Positions 7,256 through 16,025 of a stretch of DNA of 64,000 nucleotides are shown one piece after another (the stretch's first letter is position 1; each line of letters opens with the position of its first letter). The stretch lies in contig NZ_NWSV01000027.1 of assembly GCF_002531935.1 (NCBI RefSeq), positions 26,244 through 90,243 of the forward strand, read 5' to 3'. Source of the stretch: Rhizobium chutanense. GTDB lineage: Bacteria; Pseudomonadota; Alphaproteobacteria; Rhizobiales; Rhizobiaceae. Position numbers and translations under genes: made by a program. Under the pieces are notes generated by a model that searched no databases, was not told where the DNA came from, and was given only the letters and a program-made list of their open reading frames with translations.

Positions 7256-7567
7256 TCACGGCAGGTGATCCGGCGGAGAGACCAGGCGCAGATGGGGTCT
7301 GGTCTTGACGGGCGGAAGGCTGGGCGGGCGGAGCCCGGGGAAAACAATGCTTTCGCACAGCATCGCTTCGATCAGCTTCAGGCGGTCGAGTTTGCGTCGT
7401 TGATTGTCGTAGAGCCTGTCCAGCAGCGCGTAAGCCGGTCCGGCGGGGCTGCCTTTGAGCTCCAGTGCTCTGATCATCATTTCCTGATCGGCAATGCGGT
7501 GCGCGGCCTTCACGATGTGGCAACGGGCAAGCTTCAGGTCTTTCCGGCGGTATCGTGTGGAAACCAT
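7256..7567 (-). CDS. Small basic helical protein of unknown function
   Basis: 103 residues from ATG 7567, chosen because GGGGGAGA lies about eight bases upstream; a start further out at 7615 is possible. The N-terminal part is rich in arginine, lysine and histidine (STRYRRKDLKLARCHIVKAA). It is followed by a helical middle that looks able to form a coiled coil and a proline-rich end. It does not match a family I recognise. No partner gene is adjacent. Confidence 0.6.
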   Translation of the reverse strand: MVSTRYRRKDLKLARCHIVKAAHRIADQEMMIRALELKGSPAGPAYALLDRLYDNQRRKLDRLKLIEAMLCESIVFPGLRPPSLPPVKTRPHLRLVSPPDHLP

Positions 7568-7689
7568 AGGCGTTTCTCCCCCTGTCGGTGCGTCGCTGAA
7601 CCACAAGAGGCCCATCTCCTGCCTCTAAAATGGAGCCCGCCACGGGGTTATCAATGGCGGCCGGCGATGACGTGCGCTCAGGTGGAAAT

Positions 7690-7720
7690 GCGAAAAGCCC
7701 GCTCCAAGCAGGCTTTTCGC
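7690..7720. terminator. Terminator hairpin downstream of the protease gene
   Basis: GCGAAAAGCC at 7690-7699 pairs perfectly with GGCTTTTCGC at 7711-7720. On the minus strand it follows the 54-bp repeats at the end of the DegP-type gene. Confidence 0.7.
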
Positions 7721-7743
7721 TATGCGAGGCGTTCAGGCGATGG

Positions 7744-7905
7744 TCAGGCCGCGGCAAACGGTACGGCGACGAAGGTTTTGCTGCCACGCGCGGCCATCTA
7801 GGTCGCGGCAAATGGCACGGCTACGAAGGTTTTGCTGCCACACGCGGCCATCTAGGCCGCGGCAAAGGGTACGGCAACGAAGGTTTTGTTACCGTCGCGT
7901 TCGAC
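7744..7905 (-). repeat. Three tandem 54-bp units made from the protease gene's 3' end
   Basis: Equivalent bases recur at 7771, 7825 and 7879, an exact period of 54. Units run 7744-7797, 7798-7851 and 7852-7905. On the minus strand each encodes KTFVAVPFAA plus one residue and then a stop in the same frame: TAG at 7852-7854, TAG at 7798-7800 and TGA at 7744-7746. The gene ends at the first stop, so the other two units are untranslated unless readthrough occurs. Because 54 is a multiple of three, the frame is kept through all copies. Confidence 0.85.
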
Positions 7906-9357
7906 GAGCAGCAGCACCGATTTGCGGGCCGATTTGCCGGCCTCTGTGATTGCGGCCTTGGCGTCGCGGGTGTTGTGAACCGGCCGGTCGTTGACCGAGA
8001 CGATGACATCGCCCGGCTGGATGCCGGCGGCAGCGGCCGCCTTATCAGGGTTGACGCTGGCGACCACCGCGCCACTGACGGCGCGCGGCAGGTTGAGCTG
8101 CTGGCGCATGTCGGGCGTCAGGTCGGCAAGGCCGATGCCGAGGCTCGGCTGGCCGCTGCTCTGGCCTTGCGTGTCGGGGCTTTCGGCGGCGGCCTGTTTC
8201 CGCCCGTCCTCATTGCCGCCGACAGTGACGTTGAGGTCGACCGTCTTGCCGTCGCGCCAGACGCTGAGGGATTTCTTGGCCCCCGGCGAAAGATCGGCCA
8301 CCAGCCGCGACAGATCCTTCGGGGTCTTGACGGTCTCGCCGCCGACCGATGTGACGATATCGCCCGGCTTCACGCCGGCGTGCGCCGCCGGCGTATCGGC
8401 GGTGACGGCGGCAACCAGCGCACCGCCCGGCCTATCGAGGCCGACGGCATCGGCGACATCCTTGGTCACCGGCTGGATCTGCACGCCGAGATAGCCGTGA
8501 TTGATCGAGCCGTCCTTCTGCAGCTTGGCGACGATCTCCCGGGCTTCGTCGGAAGGAATGGCAAAACCGACGCCGACGCTGCCGCCGTTCGGCGAATAGA
8601 TCGCGGTATTGATGCCGACGACATTGCCGCTGCGGTCGACGAGCGGCCCGCCTGAATTGCCGTGGTTGATCGGCGCGTCGATCTGGATGAAATCGTCATA
8701 AGGCCCGCTGTGCAGGTCGCGGCCGCGCGCCGAGACGATGCCCGCCGTCACCGTGGTGCCGATGCCGAAGGGGTTGCCGATCGCCAGAATCTGGTCGCCG
8801 AGCTTCAGCTTGTCGGAATCGCCCCAGGCGATGGTCTGCAGCGGTTTACTCGCCTCGATCTTGACGACGGCGACATCGGATTTCGGGTCGGTGCCGATCA
8901 GCTTGGCCGGCAGTTCGGTGCCGTCGTCGAGCGTCACCTTGATGTCGACGGCATTGTCGATGACGTGGTTGTTGGTGACGATCACCCCGTCCGGGCTGAT
9001 GATGAAGCCGGAGCCGAGCGCCATTGCCTGCTGCGAAGGCCGGTTTTTCGGGGCCTGGCGCGGCAGCGGGATGCCCTGATCCTCGAAGAACTGGCGGAAC
9101 TGCTCGTCCATCGGCGAATCCTGCTCGCCGGCGCTGACATCGGTCGCCTTCACAGTCGTTGTGATGGTGACGACGGCAGGCTTGTCGGCGTCGACGATCG
9201 ACGCGAAGGAGCCGCTTGCTGCGAGAACGCCGCCGGCATCGGCGGTCGCGGCCACCGCGTTCGACGCGTTGATGCCGAACGGCAGCCATGCGGCGCCGGC
9301 AAGGATGGCGGCCCCGACCAGGGCTGCGGCGCGGTGTTTGCGGAGGATCTGTGACAT
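7852..9357 (-). CDS. degP: Periplasmic Do/HtrA family serine protease (DegP type)
   Basis: A 501-residue protein that degrades or refolds damaged envelope proteins. ATG 9357 is preferred over an upstream ATG at 9522 because it directly begins a signal peptide (RKHRAAALVGAAILAGAAWL) and has AAGGA nearby. The catalytic triad is visible: His131 in TNNHVID, Asp161 in SDVAVVKI and Ser235 in GNSGGP. Two PDZ domains follow (about 275-375 and 400-495), so it is a full-length Do protease. Its C-terminal codons are repeated downstream in the tandem units described separately. It is monocistronic and divergent from the LacI-family gene. Rhizobia carry several such paralogues, so the exact name is uncertain. 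Confidence 0.9.
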   Translation of the reverse strand: MSQILRKHRAAALVGAAILAGAAWLPFGINASNAVAATADAGGVLAASGSFASIVDADKPAVVTITTTVKATDVSAGEQDSPMDEQFRQFFEDQGIPLPRQAPKNRPSQQAMALGSGFIISPDGVIVTNNHVIDNAVDIKVTLDDGTELPAKLIGTDPKSDVAVVKIEASKPLQTIAWGDSDKLKLGDQILAIGNPFGIGTTVTAGIVSARGRDLHSGPYDDFIQIDAPINHGNSGGPLVDRSGNVVGINTAIYSPNGGSVGVGFAIPSDEAREIVAKLQKDGSINHGYLGVQIQPVTKDVADAVGLDRPGGALVAAVTADTPAAHAGVKPGDIVTSVGGETVKTPKDLSRLVADLSPGAKKSLSVWRDGKTVDLNVTVGGNEDGRKQAAAESPDTQGQSSGQPSLGIGLADLTPDMRQQLNLPRAVSGAVVASVNPDKAAAAAGIQPGDVIVSVNDRPVHNTRDAKAAITEAGKSARKSVLLLVERDGNKTFVAVPFAAA

Positions 9358-9908
9358 GGTGGTGGTCCTTGGATGGGCGCCCCTTGCGGGAGCGTTGGCT
9401 TTGGATGGCGTCGGGCTTCCCCCTGGACCTGGCGTCGGATGGCGTTTGGCGCCAATCGCTCTCATCGCGGCGCCGCCGTTTGGGCGACCGGGCGAAAAGA
9501 AGAATTCGCGCTCGGGATTCATATGATCGCGGCCGGCGGATTTACAAATTAAATATTGATCATGTTTATATTGCCGATCTGTAAGGCATGACTGGAAGTT
9601 AATCTTTGGACCGACGGCTGTGTGCGCCAGCGGCCGCGCGTTGGAAATTCCAGGCCGGCTTTGCTTCGCCCCGCGCCCTGCGCGACGGCCTTCATTGAAA
9701 ATAAAGGGACTTATTCCCGAAGGCGGTGATCCGCCCGCCCGGCACGCCCGTATGTCCTGCCAGACGAGCCGGCGACCCTTCCCGCCGGTTTACCCTCAGA
9801 TTCTGTTGCTAATTTAAAACGTTAGTAGACTCTAAATTATTTCTTCTTCAGAAAGGAAGGGCCGCGAATCGAGGGTTGGTGAGTCTCGCGGGCAGCATTT
9901 GAGGGACA
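9358..9908. other. Gene-free divergent promoter region
   Basis: No supported gene. AT-rich patches near 9540-9605 and 9815-9845 are likely promoter areas for the protease (minus strand) and the LacI-family gene (plus strand). I see no clear sigma-factor motif or operator. Confidence 0.5.
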
Positions 9909-10946
9909 ATGAACAAGTCAGTGGGGCCGGGGCGGACGGCCAGGCGCGGCGCGCAGGTGAAGTTGAGCGATGTGGCGAAGAAGGTGGGCGTCAGCCCTAT
10001 CACCATTTCGCGCGCCCTCCGCAATCCCGGGATCGTCTCGGAAGATCTGCGCGAGGTGATCCTGCGCATGGTCGACGAGATGGGCTATATGCCCAATCTT
10101 GCCGCCCGGGCGCTGGCCGGCCGCCACAACGGCGTTGTCGGCGTCATCACCCCCGCCTTGCACCAATCCGGCTTCACCGACCTGATGGTCGGGATCGAGG
10201 ATCGCTTTCGCGACACCGAATTCACCGTGCAATATTCCAATACGCTGCGTCACACGGAGGGCGAGGCGGGCCTGCTGAAATCCTTCCTGACGCAGAAGCC
10301 GGCCGGCGTCATCATCGCCGGCGCCGAATCCTATTGTGATCTTCTGCCGCTGATCGAAAGTGCTGCCTGTCCCATCGCCCATATTGCCGATCTCAGCCAG
10401 GAGCCGCAAAGGCTGGTCGTCGGCCTCGATCATTATTCGGCAGGCACCGGGCCCACCCGTTTCCTGTTGTCGCGGGGCTATAGGAGGATCGCTTTCATGG
10501 GCCGCGGCGCCGATGTCCGCTCGCGCCGCCGGATCCAGGGTTACGAGGCCGTGATGCGGGAAGCCGGGTGTTTCGACCCGGATCTCATCATCGGCGGCGA
10601 TGCGGCCAGCCGCACCGGCCTCGGCCGGGACCTGTTTGCCCGGCTGTTGCAGCGCGTGCCCGATGTCGATGCCGTCTTTGCCCAGAGCGACGAAATGGCG
10701 CTCGGCGTCCTCATCGAATGCAAGGAGCGCGGCATCCGCGTGCCGGAGGATCTCGGCATCTGCGGCTTCAACGATCTGGAATTCTCGGCCTTTACCGAGC
10801 CGTCGCTGACGACGGTGCACATCCCGCGCTACGAGATCGGCTATCGCGTCGCCGACATGCTGATGCGCGCCGTCCGCGAAGAACCGCCTGATGAGGACAA
10901 GGCCGATTTGGGCTTCACCATTATTCCGCGGGGGTCGACGCGGTAA
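9909..10946 (+). CDS. LacI-family transcriptional regulator (GntR-like)
   Basis: 345 residues. The N-terminal helix-turn-helix reads VKLSDVAKKVGVSPITISRA followed by the hinge helix NLAARALAGR, typical of LacI proteins, then a periplasmic-binding-protein-like sensor domain (about 75-340). These repress catabolic genes until a sugar-type ligand binds. GAGGGAC precedes the ATG. No sugar catabolic or transport gene is adjacent, so neither ligand nor target can be inferred. The downstream gene is convergent. Confidence 0.88.
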   Translation: MNKSVGPGRTARRGAQVKLSDVAKKVGVSPITISRALRNPGIVSEDLREVILRMVDEMGYMPNLAARALAGRHNGVVGVITPALHQSGFTDLMVGIEDRFRDTEFTVQYSNTLRHTEGEAGLLKSFLTQKPAGVIIAGAESYCDLLPLIESAACPIAHIADLSQEPQRLVVGLDHYSAGTGPTRFLLSRGYRRIAFMGRGADVRSRRRIQGYEAVMREAGCFDPDLIIGGDAASRTGLGRDLFARLLQRVPDVDAVFAQSDEMALGVLIECKERGIRVPEDLGICGFNDLEFSAFTEPSLTTVHIPRYEIGYRVADMLMRAVREEPPDEDKADLGFTIIPRGSTR

Positions 10947-10983
10947 TCTGGGGCTCGGAAAGGCTCCAGCACGCGCAACCACC

Positions 10984-13284
10984 TCACTTTTCGCAAAGCC
11001 GCCGGCCGCCGGAATAGGGTTGATAGGTACAGTCGGAGGGGCGGAAGGATCGGTAACTGCGCGAGCAGGCGCTGATGTTGCAGGACTGCGGTGCGCCTTG
11101 ACCATCGACGACTGCTTGGCTCGATCGCACGCCGCTCAGCGTCGGCTCGACCGTCGCCTCGCGGACGAAGTCCCGCCACATATGGGCTGGCAGGGCGCCC
11201 CCCGTCACCCCCTTCATCGGCGCGTCATCATCATTGCCGACCCAGACGCCGACGACGAGGGCGTCCGTGAAGCCGACGAACCAGGCATCACGATTGTTCT
11301 GGCTGGTGCCGGTCTTGCCGGCCGCAAAGGTGCCGGGATCTGCTCCCCGTCCAGTGCCGCGCTCGACGACCAACTGCAGCAGCCCGAGGAGATCGGACTG
11401 GTAAGGCGAGAGATCGACATTCGGCTTCGATTGGGCGCCGACGCGGAAGGCATTGGGCTGCCCCGCCGCTTGGAAATCGATGATGCCCCAGGGCTTGACA
11501 GGTGCCCTGCCGAGCTGGACGGACGCATAGGCGCTGGTGAGATTGAGCAGATTGACTTCGGAGGTGCCGAGCGCCAAAGACGGCGTGTTCGCCAGTGGCG
11601 CATCGATGCCGAGTTCGCGCGCCGCGGCAATCACATTGTCCAGACCGACCTCTTGGGCAAGCGTTACTGACGCGGCATTGAGCGATCGCGCGAATGCCTC
11701 GGCAAGCGTGACCCAACCGCGATAATTGCCGCCGGAATTTTCCGGTGACCAGCCATCGATGTCGATCGGCGCGTCCAGCACCTGGTCGGACAAGGTGAGC
11801 CCAGCCTTCAAGGCCGCGAAGTAGACGAATAGCTTGAAGGTGGAGCCCGGCTGGCGCATGGCGGTGACGGCGCGGTTGAACTGGCTCGCCTTGTAGTCGC
11901 GCCCGCCAACCATAGCAACGACCGCGCCGTCCGGCGTCATCGCAACCAGCGCGGCCTGCGATGCTCCGACGGTTTTTCCTTCGCCGTCCAGGGCTTCTGT
12001 CACGACGCGCTCGGCGATCTGCTGCAACTGCGGCACCAGCGTGGTGCGCACCGTCGTCGATCCTGGCGAGGAGCCGGCAATTTCGCTCGCCTGCGGCGAA
12101 ATCCAGTCTGCAAACCAGCTCCCGGAGCGCGGCGTCGGCGTCGTCGGGTGCAGCCTGGCAAAACTCGTCTTGGCCTCCGCCGCCTGTGGCGCGGTGATTT
12201 TGCCATTGGCCGTCATCGCGTCGAGAACGACCATGGTGCGCTGCCGGGCGCCTTCGAAATTGTCGATCGGGTTCCATTGGCTCGGCGCCCGCAGCAAGCC
12301 CGCCAGCATCGCCGACTCCGGCAGGTTGAGGGCGCCGATATCCTTGTTGAAATAGATGCGCGCGGCGGCAGGCATGCCGGTCGCGCCCGCGCCAAGATAG
12401 ACGCTGTTGAGATAGCGCGTCAGGATTTCCCGCTTGCCGAGCTTCCACTCCAGCCAGACGGCGATGACAAGCTCCTGAATCTTTCGTTTTATCGTTCGGT
12501 CGCTGTCGAGATATTGCAGCTTGATCAGTTGCTGGGTGATGGTGCTGCCACCCTCCACCACCGAGCCAGCCTTCAAATTCCGCAGAAACGCCCTGCCGAT
12601 GCCCCTCGGATCCACGCCGAAATGGTCCATGAACCGGCGGTCCTCAATCGAAAGCACGGCATCGATCAGATGGGGCGGAAACTGGTCGTATCGCGCATAT
12701 GGCCCTTGATAAGGCCCCTGTCTTACCAGCGGCGCGCCGTCGGCGGTTTCCAGCACCACGACCGGCTTCAGCGTTCCATCGCGGATTTCGCTCCAGGGCA
12801 CATCCTTCAGTGCCCACACCAGCACGCTGGTGATGAGGAGGCAGACAAGCAAGGCCGACCCGAGAGCGAACTTCCGCCAGCCCGCCAGAAGCGGCTGACG
12901 CCGCCGGCTGCTTTCATCGGGATTGTTGCGCCGATCGCGAATTCCGCGTCCGGCTCTGGAAAGAGCAGTGGTCATCCACCGCGTTGGCGCTGATGTGGCG
13001 ACCCGCCGCATCGACCTCCTCAGCTTGCGCCTGAGAACCGAAGCGGCTGTCCTGGTCTTCGCCAAGGCCGAACTTGCCTGCAGATCGTGACGCAGCGCAC
13101 GCAACAGATTGCTCGCGGCCCGTCTGGTTTGACCGAAGGATCCTTGTGGCGGTTGCGGGTCGTCGACTTGGGTGATGTCTTGCGAATCAGAGGCTGCGGC
13201 CTGCGGCGCCGAATCGCCTGTCTGATTACGACCCGAGCTCGAGCTGCCAACGCTTTCACTTGAGGATTCGGGCGAATTGGGCAT
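10984..13284 (-). CDS. Class A penicillin-binding protein (PBP1 family) with cysteine-rich BA14K-like tail
   Basis: A 766-residue bifunctional peptidoglycan synthase. An unusually long polar N-terminal cytoplasmic region (about 1-135) precedes one membrane helix (139-160). The glycosyltransferase domain has EDRRF with Glu214 and GGSTITQQ at 246-252. The transpeptidase domain has Ser481-T-F-Lys484, Ser534-L-Asn536 and Lys657-T-G. After the transpeptidase domain a short tail holds four cysteines and the stretch SYRSFRPSDCTYQPYSGGRR, which resembles the BA14K family repeat. That tail is not part of the usual PBP1 plan. The gene stands alone, convergent with the LacI-family gene. Confidence 0.9.
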   Translation of the reverse strand: MPNSPESSSESVGSSSSGRNQTGDSAPQAAASDSQDITQVDDPQPPQGSFGQTRRAASNLLRALRHDLQASSALAKTRTAASVLRRKLRRSMRRVATSAPTRWMTTALSRAGRGIRDRRNNPDESSRRRQPLLAGWRKFALGSALLVCLLITSVLVWALKDVPWSEIRDGTLKPVVVLETADGAPLVRQGPYQGPYARYDQFPPHLIDAVLSIEDRRFMDHFGVDPRGIGRAFLRNLKAGSVVEGGSTITQQLIKLQYLDSDRTIKRKIQELVIAVWLEWKLGKREILTRYLNSVYLGAGATGMPAAARIYFNKDIGALNLPESAMLAGLLRAPSQWNPIDNFEGARQRTMVVLDAMTANGKITAPQAAEAKTSFARLHPTTPTPRSGSWFADWISPQASEIAGSSPGSTTVRTTLVPQLQQIAERVVTEALDGEGKTVGASQAALVAMTPDGAVVAMVGGRDYKASQFNRAVTAMRQPGSTFKLFVYFAALKAGLTLSDQVLDAPIDIDGWSPENSGGNYRGWVTLAEAFARSLNAASVTLAQEVGLDNVIAAARELGIDAPLANTPSLALGTSEVNLLNLTSAYASVQLGRAPVKPWGIIDFQAAGQPNAFRVGAQSKPNVDLSPYQSDLLGLLQLVVERGTGRGADPGTFAAGKTGTSQNNRDAWFVGFTDALVVGVWVGNDDDAPMKGVTGGALPAHMWRDFVREATVEPTLSGVRSSQAVVDGQGAPQSCNISACSRSYRSFRPSDCTYQPYSGGRRLCEK

Positions 13285-13426
13285 CGTTTACCGCTAAAAA
13301 GCCACAGCATGACCTTTATAGCCGGGTGATGCCGAGTGTTCTACCGCAAAAGGCCAAACGGTTCCGATGAGTTTTCCGGCTGGCCGCCGGAAGCAGACAC
13401 GAAGCTCATTTCACAACGTTCAAGTC

Positions 13427-13453
13427 CTGGAGGCCAGTCCTGCTGGCCTCCAG
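13427..13453 (-). terminator. Hairpin after cysN
   Basis: CTGGAGGCCAG and CTGGCCTCCAG form a perfect 11-bp stem seven bases beyond the cysN stop. There is no strong T-run, so it may be a terminator or an mRNA 3'-end stabiliser for the cys operon. Confidence 0.55.
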
Positions 13454-13459
13454 ATCCTG

Positions 13460-14956
13460 TCAGATATCGCTGGCAGCGCTCGACCAGAGGTCGGCCGCCT
13501 CGGCCGCCGTCATGCGCCGCACCTCGGCCTCGTGGCTGCGGCTGGCGAAGAGTTCGCTGGCCATGATCTGTTCGGCAAGATCGGCCGGCAGCGAGAGGAT
13601 GACGCGGGCGTCGCCATTGTGCAGGCCGCCGAGTTCGGTGCGCTTGCCCGTCACCATGCCGCCGGCGACCGTGTTGTTGGTCTCCGGATCGATCAGGATG
13701 AAGGAGCCGGACTGCCGGTTCTGCTCATAGGGATCGAAGATCGCCGCTTCGTCGAAGACGAGCCGGACTTTGCCGATCGCGTTCATGTAGAGCCGCTGGG
13801 CGGCGTTCCATGTGCCGGTCTTGAGTTCCAGCTGGCTGAGCGGCTGCACCTGGACGCGCTGGCGGCGCGAACCGCTCTTCAGCCAATAGCGTTTTCCGGG
13901 TTCGATGCCCTCGGGCTGCAGGGCGACGATCTGCGCGTCGAAGGCAAGGCCGACCTGCGGCTGGGCGTCGATCGAGACGATCATGTCGCCGCGCGCCACA
14001 TCGACCTGGCGGTCGAGCACCAGCGTGATCGCGTCGCCGGCAACCGCGGCGTTGCGCACGAGATCGAAGGTGACGATCTTGGAGACGTTGGCGACCATGC
14101 CCGATGGCAGGATCATGACACTGTCGCCCGGCTTGACCGAGCCGCCGGCAACCGTGCCCTGATAGCCGCGGAAGCTTTCCCCCGGACGCGAGACGCGCTG
14201 GACCGACAGGCGGAAGCCGACCGTCTGCGACGAGCGCACGGTCGCAAGCTCCAGCGTCTCCACCAGCGTCGGGCCGCTGTACCACGGCATGGCGGCCTGG
14301 CCGGAATAGACGACGTTTTCGCCCTTCAGCGCCGACATCGGAATGGCGGTGATCTGCTTGACGCCGAGCGACAGGGCAAATTCCCGGAATTCATGGCTGA
14401 TCTTGTCGAAGCCGGCGCGGTCATAACCCGTCAGGTCGATCTTGTTGACGGCGAGCACGAACTGCTTGATCCCGAGCAGCGAAGCGATCGTCGCATGCCG
14501 GCGCGTCTGCTCGAGAATGCCGAAGCGTGCATCGACCAGCAGGATGGCGAGATCGGCGGTCGAGGCGCCGGTCGCCATGTTGCGGGTATATTGCTCGTGG
14601 CCGGGCGTGTCGGCGACGATGAAGGAGCGCTTGTCGGTCGAGAAATAGCGATAGGCGACATCGATGGTGATGCCCTGTTCGCGCTCGGCCTGCAGGCCGT
14701 CGAGCAAGAGCGCGAAATCGGGCAGGCCGAGATCGTTCTGCTTGCCGGTGGAATCGCGCTGCAGGGTGGCGGCCTGGTCTTCCTTGACCGCCTTGGTGTC
14801 CCAGAGCAGGCGGCCGATCAGCGTCGATTTGCCGTCATCGACGCTGCCGCAGGTGATCAGGCGCAGCGGGCGCGAGTCGCGCTGGGCCTTAAGCGGCTCG
14901 GCGGCGGGCAGGGTGGCGACGGTTGCGGCCGAGACGGCGGTTTGGACTACGGTCAT
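13460..14956 (-). CDS. cysN: Sulfate adenylyltransferase subunit 1, GTPase
   Basis: 498 residues. With CysD it makes adenosine 5'-phosphosulfate from ATP and sulfate, driven by GTP hydrolysis. GTPase motifs are clear: GSVDDGKST (P-loop), DTPGHEQY and NKIDL. There is no C-terminal APS kinase domain as in CysNC or NodQ fusions, and no cysC nearby, consistent with direct reduction of APS by the CysH encoded upstream. ATG 14956 is preferred over one at 15061 because it begins one base after the cysD stop. The order is cysH, cysD, cysN on the minus strand. Confidence 0.95.
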   Translation of the reverse strand: MTVVQTAVSAATVATLPAAEPLKAQRDSRPLRLITCGSVDDGKSTLIGRLLWDTKAVKEDQAATLQRDSTGKQNDLGLPDFALLLDGLQAEREQGITIDVAYRYFSTDKRSFIVADTPGHEQYTRNMATGASTADLAILLVDARFGILEQTRRHATIASLLGIKQFVLAVNKIDLTGYDRAGFDKISHEFREFALSLGVKQITAIPMSALKGENVVYSGQAAMPWYSGPTLVETLELATVRSSQTVGFRLSVQRVSRPGESFRGYQGTVAGGSVKPGDSVMILPSGMVANVSKIVTFDLVRNAAVAGDAITLVLDRQVDVARGDMIVSIDAQPQVGLAFDAQIVALQPEGIEPGKRYWLKSGSRRQRVQVQPLSQLELKTGTWNAAQRLYMNAIGKVRLVFDEAAIFDPYEQNRQSGSFILIDPETNNTVAGGMVTGKRTELGGLHNGDARVILSLPADLAEQIMASELFASRSHEAEVRRMTAAEAADLWSSAASDI

Positions 14957-14957
14957 C

Positions 14958-15911
14958 TCAGAAATATCCTTCACGCTTCTTCTTTTCCATGGAGCCGGAC
15001 TGGTCGCGGTCGATGGCGCGGCCCTGGCGTTCGGACACCGTTGCGATTTCGAGTTCGGCAATCACCTCTTCGAGGGTGGTCGCCTGGGAGCGGATGGCGC
15101 CGGTCAGCGGGAAGTCGCCGAGGGTGCGGAAGCGGATCATGCCTTCCTGGCGCACTTCGCCGGGCAGCAATTCCAGACGCGGATCCTCGGCCAGGATCAT
15201 CATGCCGTCGCGCTCCACGAACGGCCGTTTCCGGGCGTAGTAGAGCGGCACCAGCGGAATGTCCTCGGCCTGGATGTAACGCCAGATATCGACTTCGGTC
15301 CAGTTCGACAGCGGGAAGGCGCGCACGCTTTCGCCCTTGCGGATCATGCCGTTATAGACGTTCCAGAGTTCCGGCCGCTGGTTGCGCGGGTCCCAGCGGT
15401 GATCGGGCGTGCGGAAGGAATAGATGCGCTCCTTGGCGCGGCTGGCTTCCTCATCGCGGCGCGCGCCGCCGAACGCGGCGTCGAACTGGCCGGCATCGAG
15501 CGCCTGGCGCAGGCCCTCGGTCTTCATGATGTCGGTGAAGGCGGCCGAACCATGGGTGAAGGGCGTGATATTTTCGGCAGCACCACGCGGGTTGATGTGC
15601 TCGATCAGGTCCAGATCGTACTTCTTCGCGGTCTCGTCGCGGAAGGCGATCATCTCGCGGAATTTCCAGCCGGTATTCACATGCAGCAGCGGGAAGGGCA
15701 CGCGGCCGGGATAGAAGGCCTTGCGCGCCAGGTGCAGCAGCACCGACGAATCCTTGCCGATCGAATAGAGCATGACGGGACGCTCGAATTCGGCCGCGAC
15801 CTCGCGGAAGATATGGATGGATTCGTTTTCCAGCGCCTTCAGATGCGGGTCGAGCGGCGCCTTGGCGCTCTGGGGATTGCTGAGTTCCGTATCCGGACGG
15901 CTATCGGGCAT
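14958..15911 (-). CDS. cysD: Sulfate adenylyltransferase subunit 2
   Basis: 317 residues of the PP-loop ATP pyrophosphatase family. The ATP-binding loop is SIGKDSSV near residue 50, and the family stretch RRDEEASRAKERIYSFR is present. It forms the catalytic half of ATP sulfurylase with CysN. The gene is separated from cysN by one base, so the two are translationally coupled. About 115 bases separate it from cysH upstream, without a visible terminator, so all three are probably one transcript. Confidence 0.96.
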   Translation of the reverse strand: MPDSRPDTELSNPQSAKAPLDPHLKALENESIHIFREVAAEFERPVMLYSIGKDSSVLLHLARKAFYPGRVPFPLLHVNTGWKFREMIAFRDETAKKYDLDLIEHINPRGAAENITPFTHGSAAFTDIMKTEGLRQALDAGQFDAAFGGARRDEEASRAKERIYSFRTPDHRWDPRNQRPELWNVYNGMIRKGESVRAFPLSNWTEVDIWRYIQAEDIPLVPLYYARKRPFVERDGMMILAEDPRLELLPGEVRQEGMIRFRTLGDFPLTGAIRSQATTLEEVIAELEIATVSERQGRAIDRDQSGSMEKKKREGYF

Positions 15912-16025
15912 GTCTTACTCCAGGCTGTCGGTCGTTTGCGGTGGCCCGCAAACAATTCCTTGATGTTGGCTTTCCCAAGGCAGCGGCGGTCGCCGCGCCT
16001 TGAATTGGGATAGCCGTGAAGTTGA

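Noticed and set aside
7744..7905. Tandem repeats as a CRISPR array
   Set aside because: The copies abut without spacers and code for the C-terminus of the adjacent gene.
9620..9817. 65-residue plus-strand frame before the LacI-family gene
   Set aside because: No ribosome-binding site, no recognisable sequence, and composition of a chance frame.
13367..15529. 720-residue plus-strand frame opposite cysN and cysD
   Set aside because: Antisense shadow of two certain genes; such long mirror frames are common at this GC content.
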